NCBI RefSeq assembly: GCF_932526225.1
Contig: NC_064034.1
Location: 5,752,001-5,816,000, forward strand
Direction: 5' to 3'
Length of the DNA stretch: 64,000 nt
Origin: Nematostella vectensis
Taxonomy: Eukaryota > Cnidaria > Anthozoa > Actiniaria > Edwardsiidae
Shown here: positions 45,701-56,775 of the stretch, one piece after another
Position numbering within the stretch: the stretch's first letter is position 1
How the letters are laid out: each line of letters starts with the position of its first letter
Notes under the pieces: generated by a model
What the model was told of the DNA's origin: nothing
Databases searched by the model: none
Seen by the model: only the letters and a program-made list of their open reading frames with translations
Program-made: the position numbers and the translations under genes

Positions 45701-48700
45701 GATGGTAGCCTGTCCATTGGCTCGCGCATGTCTGTTGAGTCTTACTAGCTCTTTGATTTCGCGTCGATGCTTTGCCTTTAGCGTAAGGTAAGTCCTACAG
45801 ACTCGTCGGTGGAACTCGTCCAGCACTTGCTTCATTTCCTCCTTAGTATTTAGGTAATGCTCACGACACTGGTAAACGTCTAGAAAAAAAAATCACAAGG
45901 TCATCGTATCGTTACGTTTTAATATACAGGAAATAATCCAATCAACCAGTCCTTACCCACCATGAATAAAAGAAAGAAAGAAAACTCAGTGCCTTTCCAG
46001 AGTTGTTTTCCAGTGTAATCATAAATGTCCAAGGTTCATAGGTTCAGGGCCCCCAATCTTGATTTGTTGTCGAAGGTACTTTTAAACAATTGAGGACGCC
46101 AATAGAAAATCACAAGATTTAAAATAAAAACCATCTCCATTTCAATCTATCTGCTAAAAAATCGTGGCCCCGCCTTGTATAAGGGGTTCCTGCGGATTCC
46201 CTGTGGATGCGGGTTTCCTGTGTGGTGACGAGCTCGCCCCACCCTTCCTCAAAGTTTAACTGTGCGACAGGAAACCCTGTAAGAACGCCAGGGACCCAAC
46301 TTGAGGGACTAGGCTGATTGTGGCCGCATCTCACCCGTGTTTTGCACATCGTGATGTTTATCCCGTCTCCATAAATGGAAGAGCATCCCGACAATGGAAC
46401 ACCCACACAGAGTCGACAGCAAAATGAATATCGTGACCTGGAAAATCGTGGTACGAGAATCCAGGAAATCTGGCCGGCGGACTCTTTCCAGGGATTGCGC
46501 CATGAAGTGCTGTAGAGCAAACAAAAGGACGATACACTTATTTAAAGAAACTTACTCGCGCAAACAGGGTAGGACAAATGGTAATTCTAAGACTACTCAT
46601 CACATTATTTACCCATATGTATTCTAAAAATATGACGAGACCCATGATGCTTTTCAATAGTGTGCCATTCAACAATAAGAAATCATCGCAGTTTGCTCTG
46701 GTAACGTTTGTAACATTGTTATACGTTAGGTAGTTGGCAGCCTTAAAGAGGCGGGGTCGGGGTCGAGGTAAAATGCTCCCCCGTTCCTCCTCGTCCACGT
46801 TCCCTTCTCTATAAGTGTCTATATATGTATAGGCCTTGACGGGAGGCTTACTTACTGTGTCGACATCAGCACTATCACGGGCCTTCTTTAGTGAGGCAAT
46901 GCGTATTTCCTGCCTGTTCTTTGCGTAGTCGCGGAACAGATGAGCGAGTTCGGACACGTTGCGGCCAATACCAACTCCATACCAGAACCTACTGTTGACG
47001 ATTTTTGACACTTTGTACCACGTGCCGTTAAACAAGTCTGTCCGGAATCCGGCCATGTACATATCAACCACGATGCCTTCCGCTCGACCTTGTTTGAACG
47101 CCTTCACAAGACTTTCTATGTTTGAGTAAGTCTCTCCTGCCGAAATAAGAAGTATATACAACTTTACAAAACTATAAAACGTTGGGTAGCACGTTATTTT
47201 TATTTGAAAAAGGTTGAAAGGTGAAAGGGAGCAGAAAACAGGGATTTAAACAGAAATAACAAAGCAAATCGCCCCCCTTGCCGTTGAAATGCGAAATCAA
47301 AAGAGCGAAGATACGACGTGGTCGAGTCGAAGTCATATAAGGCGCATCAGGCACGCGTGAGTACTTATACGCCACCACTCCCTATACTCTGTCTCCGATT
47401 TTTTAACTAGCGAAAAGCCTGTAGCCTGTATTGATATGGATCACATTCATTTAGCTTTAGCTTCATGGCTAGAATTTGCTTTCTTGACCGTCATATGTGA
47501 CGTTTAAAGAAGAGGAGCCTTGTCTTTATTATTAGAAGACATGGACTAAGAGGCATGGACTGATGTTCACATGATGTTCACAGCATCATATAAGACATCT
47601 TGATACTCACGTTTAGCGCCTTGTTTCCCCACGTTGAGAAGCACTTTGTACTCGAGCGAACTATCCAGGGAAGCCATCTAAAGAGATGAAGGAGGGTAAA
47701 CATGCTTTTTTAGCATTTTGAAATGCAGCATGTTGCCCAAGCGATAAATCATCAATACAAGTAATTCACAATCGAAATGAATGATCAGGTTAATGAAAAA
47801 GTTAAAAAGTCATGGATCTTTCATCTTTGTCGTACTCAATCCCTGGATGGGATATATTTGCATGGGCGTAGCCAGGGGTCCTGCCCCCCTTCTAGAAGCC
47901 AAAAATACAGTAAATGAATGAGACTATATGTAAAATACAGGAGAAAATGCCTTGAAAGGGTCTTCTGAGCCCCCTCTTGTAAAAATCATGGCTACGCCTT
48001 TGATTTGGGCGGCTTAGATTTTGCTTCCCAACGATTCCTGCGTGCCTTTGAGCCGTTATTCTAAAAGCCTTGGATAAGGCTCTCATCCAACTTGCGTGAC
48101 ACACAGAATAACCAAATTATCTTACCCTAAATGTCACTTCTCACAACAACGACAACAAAGAAATAACGGCAACAACAAAAGGTAGCAGATAAATAACATA
48201 CCAAAATTCTGAACATTTTTACCTTTCTCTCCTGCTTAACGTTTTGCTGCTCGTTCAGGATTTTGACAGACAGCGATGACGTAATGGAGCCCACAAGCAT
48301 AGCAACGATGACGAGGCCGACGAAAAACCACAAAATGGCGAAGGTTCGGCCTATCTTACTAGAAGGCACCTTGTCACCGTACCTGCAGCACCCCAAAAAG
48401 AATGGGTCGCTTTGGACCAGGCCCGTACTTACATAGGAGGGGGGGGGGGGGGGGGGTAGTGCTTTTATCATCTTGTGCGATAATAATTTGCGTTATACAA
48501 ATAGCAACATTTATTTTTTCTATTTGTTATTTTATGTTATGAAATGATGTTGAATGGCCGGGTCAGATGTTAGGGCCATGTTACAACACTGTTCAAAGTT
48601 TACTCGTTTTGTTTATGGATTGATTGATTAAAATGTGATAGACTAAATAATTAATTGGTAATTGTTTGATTAATTGTTGACTGATTGATTAATTTGTGAT

Positions 48701-51700
48701 TGATTCATTTATTGGTGATTCATATGGAAACAAAGTAGTCGGTCACTGACAGCGGGATTTATCGATAACAGCCTACCCGACAGTTGTCATGGAGATGAAT
48801 GCCCACCAGACGCCCTCAGTGATCCCGATGTAGAATTTGCGCTGGAACTGGCGAGGGTTAGACACCGTCTCCTAAAAAAAACAAGTCTACAATCATTTTT
48901 CTGAATTCCATTCTTAGTTATCCGACTACTTCGTATTTTATTTACTTGTTCTGAACTGAGTTCGAAATTCTTTGGATTTAGAAAGAGGTTTTATTTCTTT
49001 TTCGTCTTACTAACCCGACTCCGATACATAACTTCTGGGGGACTAGCCGGGTTAACCTAAATAAACTTTTCCTTGTTAACTCGAACTTTTCAAAAATGAC
49101 AAATTTTGATCGAGTTTGATTCCTTATTTTGTGTTATTTTCTTATTGTTTTGCTGTTTTTCCGATAATGGCATCCAAGTTCAAAGCTCAAAGCTAGACGC
49201 CTGGGAAGCGGGCTTTTATATGGCGTCTTCGTGTTAGTCTTTTTAGAAGTGAAATTGCAAGCGTTCCAGAGCAAAATCAAAAGCTCACGCAACCGAGATG
49301 AAAGGCCAGTTCAACGGCGATTTAATGGAACAGCTGATTTGCTGTTGCTTGTGTGAAGAGAACTTCGATGAGGAGACAAAACTACCAAAATTGTGATTGC
49401 CATCACACTTTCTGCCTAACATGTCTCAAAAAATTATTTAAAGGAGGAGGAGTTATCAAATGTCCGATTTGCCGAGCAGACACAAAAATATCAAGTGAGG
49501 GTATAAAGAAACTACAGACAAATTTCTATGTATACGACTATAAGACGTTTATGCATGGATTTAACGAAATGCTCCGGGTGCAGACGAATAATGCTTCAAC
49601 GGAGACAAACGCAAGGACCACAAAGGACGTTGGCTCGCAAGCTGAGCAAATAAAGGGACACAGTCAAACGAGCAGATGTACTGTCAAACACATACGCGCA
49701 AGAAAGAATCTTACTGTTTTGAATGTAAAATGCTATTATGCGAAAGATGTTGTACAAATCATTGCGCACGGCATACATTTGAAAATTGGCATCACGTGGT
49801 GGTCAAGCTACAACACGAAGCCCTCACTCGTAAACGTGACATTGACACACTTTTAAAGAAAAATAACATCTTAGAACAAAAATTGCGACTTTTTGACGGT
49901 TTTGGTAGAAACAATAATCCGTTTTCAGAAAAAAAACTACAATAAAATAAAAAAAAGCCTTGGACCTTTTGAAGCGAGAATGTTCTTCTGTGATAGAAAA
50001 GAGTGCCCGATCGCCCGATCGGCGCAAGGTTTCCAAACCTGTTTCTGCACACTCTAATCAAACCAGATTAATGCATATACGAATAAGCAATTATTTTTTT
50101 TTTAATAGAATTGCACAAATGATAAATGCACCAATTTAATATAAAGAAAATGTTTTCTTGCTATGTGAACCTTGGCATTTTGTTAAAAATTAGTGAAATC
50201 TTAGTCAGGCTGGACGTAAGCAAAAATAGATTCTTATAAAACAAAAAAGAGTGTGGTTCATAATACTTCGCCTACTTCCACAAATCATATATAGATGGCC
50301 CTTCCCTAAAGAGATTTAAGGCATATGATGTGTGTTCATATGACTTACCATGAACCATATGATGCAGCCCACAACAAGCGTCATCGCCAAACTCAACACC
50401 ATGATCGGCCAGCACTGGAATACGGAGCTCGCAACCTGTCTTGCGTAAACTTGTTGCGATTTTTTTGTCGTGAGGTATGCGAATCCAGGGACCTCCAGTA
50501 AAGGGATGTACGGTGAGTCTTTCTCGGATTTCACCGCACGACTCTCTCGCAAAGGAAACGCGAAATCAGCCATCTCTGTCGCTGCAGGATTTGTGTTGCG
50601 CTTGGATCGCGACGGCATAGGTGTGTACATGAGTGTGGTGGTGTTAAACTCTTTGCAGGTCTCGCAAATAAGAACTAACATGTTCGATAAGATTTCAGGG
50701 ATTATTCCGCTCGGAACTGGTTGTCCTGTGTCAACAGTGTAAGGAGGGACTGGGCTCCATGCGGCGGTCATGAACTTCGGGCACCGACACGTTTCTGAGA
50801 GTAAAAACCCAAACACCTTTAATGGCCTCTGCAACTTTGAATTGGTCGGGTATAATATTCGTTTGAAAACGAATAACAGAACAGTATCATTAAACTTATC
50901 ACACACTACAGGTATAAGTAAAGGAAAAGCCAATAGCTTCAAATCGAGGCTGTTTGTTAAACCGATTTTTTTACGTACTAGGAGGGCCTTTTATTATATT
51001 TTCTATCACTCTTTCTAGTTAACTATGGGTCACAAGGTATACTGTACACAGCAGACTAGTCTGCTGTGTACAATACAGTCTATCTTAGTGATTTTGACTC
51101 TGTAATTATACCTTGAAAGGTTCCTTAGCACCTTACACCATATCTGCATATTACACAATACTAACCTGCAAGTGTTGAATCTAAAGTACTTCCAAGTCCG
51201 GTACTAGTCAGCGGTCTTACGAGTACTATGTACGTAGTGTAAGCACTGAGGCCTGCGATACGATACTGCGTGGTGTTAGCGGTTATATTCACAAGCCGCG
51301 GCTTAGCGCCAGTGACCTTGACTCCTGTTTTGCTTACAGGTGTGTACGACAAGGCGTACCCGGTCAGGTGTCCGAGCAGGTAGCCTGGTAATGCTTCCCA
51401 CTGGATATCTAGTGCGTAGGGGCTTGTTCTGTTTGTTATGGTCATTGTGGGTAAGTAGTCTGCAACGGTACATAAAAAGAACGAGAGGTTTTATACCATG
51501 GGCGTATCATGATTGATAGGCGACCGCTATCAAGTCTGGGCAATACAATGTAGTGACCTTCCTGTGCCTTGACATTGCAGCCGCTATTTTATGCCCCCGC
51601 TCAACTGCGACTCATACAAAGCATCCATTTCCATTGGCTAATCCAAACAAGTAACCAAGATATATTCAATCAAATATAGTCAATAACATATCAGATTTTA

Positions 51701-54700
51701 TTCGTATTGTTATTTTGAAGTTTTCTTGCAAATAAACCGCTGCATTTTTAATGATAAACAAGTAGCCTGGGTAACAAACGCAAGAGGTAGGGAAAATAGT
51801 ACGTGCCTCGATTGATATATGGATAGACACCTAAAAAATAAAAATAAGGTGTCTATCAAGGATTTACCTTCTGTCCAAGTTAGCACCTCGTAGCAGTCGC
51901 TATAAGGCCCATTGCCCACCTCGGTAAAAGCCAACATCCGCACACAGTACAACGTTAGTTTCTCGAGCCCACTGATCACCATGGAGACGACGTCACTTCC
52001 ACTCTCTACGACCACGTCTGGAGCTTTAGTCTTATTGAGGTTGGTTAGGTTAAGTAGGTATCCCTGAATCACGCCGTGACTGAACGACGAAGGGATTGGA
52101 TTCCACGCGATTTGGATGGCTTCTAGCCTCATATTTCGAACAAATCGAATCTTTGGAGCCTTGATGGGGACTAAAATAAAGTGGAAAGTTGTAGAGGAGA
52201 TGGAGGTGGCTATGGAGGAGGAGGTTGAGGAGAAGGAGGAGGTTGAGGAAGAGGAGAATGAGGAGGTGGAGGTGGTGGAGGTGGGGATAATGAAACCAAG
52301 GAGGTATCAACTTACAGCCCTGAAAAGTTGTGGCGAAGGTACATTCCCTAGGCTCAGACTCCTCCTTCTTCGCAAAGAACGTGATCTTGATGCAATATGT
52401 CGTGTGTGGCCTGAATCCATGTAGGTTGACTGACGTGCTCTTTGGACCAACCATCATCTGGTACGTCCTCAGACTCCCTTTGCTTGTCACGTAACTGTAG
52501 CTAAGTCTAAAACCGGAGAGCTGGCTAGTGTCGAAGTATTCAATGAATTTCCACTGTACCATCATTTCTGTTGAGCTTTTTACATTGACCATCACATGAA
52601 GTGGTGATTCTAAGCAAGTGAAAGGAAGATTACCAACGGATTTAGGGGATCAGGACAAGTATTGTGTTAGGGGATAACAGTATAGATAAAAAGGAATTCG
52701 AAACGAAACTTACCTGAAGAGGGTGTTGGTGTCGAGTAATTGGCCGGAGAAAGCGATGGTTTGTATGCAGTGCAGACCTTTGTAATTGGATTCACTGACT
52801 TTAGTACCGTGAAGGCGCTTCCTCCGCACTGTATGCCACACTCGCGTCTCAGCAAGAAACAGTTCAGGGCTGAAGTTACGGACAAGTATGCCAGCTTAGA
52901 CATCTAACAGAAGCCCGTATACAAGTAATAGCTGATTACGTAATAGCTGATTGCGCTATGGCAACTCATATTAAGTTTGTACAGTTCGTGAGCTCCTTCT
53001 CATACATTTTAACAGTGTCGTTAATAATAGTACCTCCCCCATATCACGTCTTTTCTCCTTCAACACCATGAATGAACCTACCAGTTGAGTAATTCATGAG
53101 AACGTTCTGGTCCAGAACTCGAAGCTCATCCGAGTCCGGGAAAACCACTCGCAGCTTCATGTGATCCCTATATTTGTAGTTAGAATGCAGCCCTTCCAAG
53201 TAGTAAATCACATGAGCTTTAAGCCTTTGGTAGCATGACTGCTGACCAGGATATCTAATGAAACGTGAACGTATACAATTCCTTAACAGGTTTCTGGTTA
53301 CTCATTTACGATTATAAATAATCAACAAAATACTTCATACGAAATCTTTTCAAGATGCAATTACTTTATCGAAAGTTTTTGATAAAACATTTTTGCGAAT
53401 TGATTCAAACCGCCATCAAAGAATCTAAAACAAGGCCAATCACGCCGCCATTATATGCTCCCGCGCAATTCCGAGTCACATAAGCATCCATTTCCATTGC
53501 TAATTCAAACAAGTAACCGATATATTTTCAATCAAATATCGTAAATAACGTAAGCATCCATTTCCATCGGCTAATTCTAACAAGTAACCAATATATTTTC
53601 AATAAAATATCGTAAATCAGACTTCATTCTTAGATTGATATTTTGGAGTTTCCTTGCGAACATACCACTGCATTTTCAATGATAAATAATAACGAAGGAT
53701 AATAACAAAAAATTCCTTTTTTCTATTGGGTGTGGTAAGATTTTTATCAGTTAACTCACCCCCTAACCAACCCCCTAACCCCACCCCCGGAAGAATTAGG
53801 TCTACTTTTTCGGATTTCCCACCCCCTCCCCCCCCCAAAAAAAAAAAAAAAATCCTGGGTACGGGCCTGTAATGGTACTTACTTATTCCATTCGTCGATC
53901 GCTGTCCTGTTTTTCTGACCAATAACGATTATTGTCTTTTTGTACATCGGATTTTCGCTTTCACTCAGTGAAATCTCACACACGGAGTCACAGGTCACCA
54001 CGAATCTGTACTCCCCGCTTTTTGGCGGAATAAAAAACGTCGACAATCTCTGCCCATAAAAATCACCATATTTTACAGGAGTGTCAAATGTCTCTAAATA
54101 GTTGGTGAAGGACGGCTTGTTGGCTACGAATCGCTCGTCCGTCTTTAGGTGACGCAAGAAAAAACCGCCGTTCAGCGATAGCCACACATCTCTCCTTACG
54201 CCAGAAGACGCTGGAAAAGAAGTGACAAACATGTTGATATTTAACGACGACGAAGGCAAATGTTAAACGATGATATTCTCGCATCAAGCAATATTTGCGC
54301 ATTGTTTCCGTTAGCTTGAAAGTTTTTGAATTGGTGATTTTATTCTAAAACAATGCAAGGTGCGAAAATAAAAACACCAGGTGTTTAGTTGTAAACAAGA
54401 CACAAACTACCAGAAAGTCATTTTATATCACAGACTACCAGAGCCATATTAAGCCATTTTTCGCTACATACCACCAGCTATTCTGTTACAAAGTCCACGA
54501 TTCTGGGGGGGGGGGGGGGGAGTAGATAGATAGATAGATTTGGCTAAACACCCTGCGGCCCCTCCAGCTTTTCACAGCCCAGACCTTTCCCTTTTCTCAA
54601 TAACCTGCCCATACGCCAACATTGTAACCATCAGAGTTGTCAAATTGTAAAAAGCCACGGATGGTTCTATCCATAAGGAGTCGTATTACCCTGGATTCTT

Positions 54701-56775
54701 AAAAAAAAAAAACGACAAATTCATCTTTTGCCGGAAAATGACTTTAGATTTATCAAACAGCCGTTATTTCAATAGCGAATTGTTCCTTTTAGCTTCGCTC
54801 TTTTCTATTTTGGAAAAATAAATTAGTCTATCTGCTGTCTCATTAAAATGAGTAGCCATTTACATCATAATCAACGGTCGACTGGTCGAGCGCATTTATG
54901 GACAAACGACTTCCTACCAATTGAGATACTTTTAAGGAAATGGTCTGATAAGATTATCATAAGTATAAGGATATTAGTTGTAGAATGCCTCTTTCTATTC
55001 AAGCGGATGCAACGTTTATAGTCTTTTTATAAAAAATTCCCTTTGTTTTCAGAAAGCAACACTGCTATGTATCTCAGAACTGGAGAGCGTAACGGGAATA
55101 GTTTTAGCACGTTTCTTTCAAACACCTTAAAAGATTGCAAGTGCAAATAGCGAATGGAAAATATGGCAATTTGGGCCTCGTCATATTTCTGATGAATTAT
55201 ACGATTAGTTTATTTATTTATTTTTTACAAATAATACAAAATAATTAATACAATAATCAGAGGTCAGTCCTAGAACAGGCCTTTCCATTTGTCATTCGCT
55301 ATTTGCACTAGCACCGTTATTTTGAGAAACAGAGAGTATAAATACGTTAGAACACTTGTTTCACTGTTTCAGGGGTTTTTACAGACATGGGCACAAACAA
55401 AATGAAACAGGGAAAAATTGTATTGTATTTGAATTGGCATTGAAACTAAACCAGGCACACCTATTCCCCTCCCTGGGCCTGCAAATTCCCTTTAAGGGGG
55501 AGGTTGGAATTATCTTTGGAATCAAGTGATAGAGCTACCTTATTTATATCTGATTATCTTATTTCCATTTCATACTCTAAAAATGAATTAGCCCGAGATT
55601 TTGAAGGCGAAACGCAATTTAAATTTGGCAAAGCTTATAAATGGGTGAAACGATTATTAACAAATGAAAACATACAACGAGTCGAGGGAAATTGAAAGGC
55701 TTTCTCATTAATCGCAACTTAAGATGAAAATGATAAAGGAGGCAGTTTTACATCTTGAGAGGACAAAAGTTGGGACTAAGAAAACATCCCCTCAAATCTC
55801 GGATATGATAAAATGTGTTTTTGACGTATCTGATCAAGAATGAAATGATTCCCTCTTGAAATGTCAATTTACTGTACGCTATCAGCATGCTGTCAGTAGT
55901 TAAAAGACAAATAAAAAACGAATCATCCAAATTGGTTTACTTTTTCATGTCGTTATTGCTCTGATTTGATTTGACAAAGAAAAGCAACACGTTCAAATTC
56001 TATAACACTATATTTACCCAAATGAAAACGTCTTGACAGAAATCAAAGGGCGTTTGGATTTAGGTTTTAGGGCTTAACCTAACAGCTGGCGAAGTGGAAT
56101 AGTTATTGCCTGTGTTGTATTAAAAGCTTCAAGAAGACATCAAGAAGTCTAATTGTACAAATACAAGAGGCTACCATTAGTGGTGCCAAAGATTAAAATT
56201 TGTCACCGTTTACGCGGCACTGGTTGGAGACCGATTTTTCTAGCAAGATTACAAATTTAAACGTTTCATAAAAAACAATGAACAACTGCGTCTGATTTTA
56301 CATTTTACATAAGTCAAATGAAGTCGATTTTCTTTTTTTTATTTAAAAGCACTAAGAAACCAAATCTCAGAGATATAAGAAAGATGTAGAAAATTATAAG
56401 AAATGGGAAATAAATTAAATGTAAACGGATAAATGAAATAATCAAGAAGCAATTCGAAAATACGAGAAGACGATTTTTACATTATTGAAATTCATCTTTG
56501 AATTTTCCATTTCAAATTGGATGAAATAGCAGTCATCCCAGGTCTTATTAACTAACTTCACGATATGCTTAAAAAACAAGACTTTTATCTAATTAAAAGA
56601 AATATCTCACTCACCGAATTTTCGGAAACACGATGGACGCTGGGTTTTGCCCTCAGAGTACTCGTAAAAATAGGCGAGGAGAATCTAAAACAGCAAACAT
56701 ATGGTAAGATGAGAGTCGGAGCGCCAAACATACAAGCCAAAACATCCGACCTACCCCGGTAGCCAACCACCTCAT
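45647..56775 (-). CDS. PA14 - FN3 x3 - glutamate-receptor-like channel with K+ filter TVGYGD
   Basis: Minus-strand exons: 56775-56755, 56684-56615, 54210-53883, 53254-53082, 52903-52714, 52609-52316, 52170-51868, 51459-51166, 50794-50349, 48871-48777, 48382-48223, 47677-47611, 47136-46856, 46509-46335, 45879-45647; about 1040 residues. Order: signal peptide (MRWLATGILLAYFY); PA14 (VRRDVWLSLNGG, KYGDFYGQRLSTFF, PPKSGEYRF, AHVIYYLEGLH); a Cys-rich, possibly apple-like exon; three FN3 domains, each in one phase 1-1 exon; a ligand-core-like S1 (PPYTVDTG, SGIIPEIL, SPYIPLLEVPGFAYLT); M1; a pore helix with SMTTVGYGDKVP; M2 (GRTFAILWFFVGL, SITSSLS); S2 (TYSNIESLVKAF, AEGIVVDMYMAGF); M3; a charged cytoplasmic tail. 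This is the iGluR topology with a K+ channel filter, as in bacterial GluR0. All junctions agree in phase except 53082/52903, where a small exon may be missed or two genes may meet. No LIVBP-type domain. Ligand unknown. Confidence 0.8.
47866..47998 (-). repeat. MITE-like copy, termini GGCGTAGCCA .. TGGCTACGCC
   Basis: Inverted ends GGGCGTAGCCAGGGG and CATGGCTACGCC, with internal GAAAATGCCTTGAAAGGG in common with 12303-12412 in the other orientation. It lies in an intron of the channel gene. Confidence 0.65.
48223..48871 (-). other. Two pore exons of the channel; intron splits the selectivity filter
   Basis: Exon 48871-48777 encodes a pore helix (GVWWAFISMTTVG) and exon 48382-48223 continues directly with YGDKVPSSKIGR and the M2 helix. 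The join is phase 2 inside the first filter Gly codon (TVG-YGD). The acceptor GGTGCTGCAG is excellent; the donor GTCGG-GTAGGC is acceptable. TVGYGD is the classical K+ channel signature, in which the backbone carbonyls bind K+. Animal AMPA, kainate and NMDA receptors do not have it at this place. Confidence 0.88.
48418..48470 (+). repeat. Fragment of CAGGCCCGTAC element
   Basis: CCAGGCCCGTACTTACATAG followed by a long G run. Only the terminus remains, inside the intron between the two pore exons. Confidence 0.5.
49297..49943 (+). pseudogene. TRIM-like RING plus B-box copy, frameshifted, antisense in a channel intron
   Basis: From an ATG at 49297 the frame gives MEQLICCLCEENFDEE and then a stop at about 49370. 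Shifting frame continues a RING finger: CDCHHTFCLTCLKKL and CPICRADTK. After about 90 residues a second shift, near 49675, is needed to enter a B-box 2 (YCQTHTRKKESYCFECKML, CERCCTNH, HTFENW) and a helical stretch ending at 49943. TRIM proteins are E3 ubiquitin ligases. This copy cannot make the full protein without two shifts. It has no introns and ends beside an ACAATAAAATAAAAAAAAG stretch, so a retrocopy is likely. It lies inside the 1.5 kb intron between the S1 exon and the first pore exon, on the opposite strand. Confidence 0.75.
53690..53869 (-). repeat. CAGGCCCGTACC element, reversed, in a channel intron
   Basis: On the minus strand it starts CAGGCCCGTACCCAGGATT, then A and G runs, with TCCGAAAAAGTAGACC as in the 25860 copy. 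Its end in this intron is not sharply visible. Confidence 0.65.

Noticed and set aside
52116-52424. Glu-rich plus-strand frame
   Set aside because: Caused by a GGAGGT purine-rich intron tract between two FN3 exons; it overlaps a minus-strand FN3 exon with correct splice sites.
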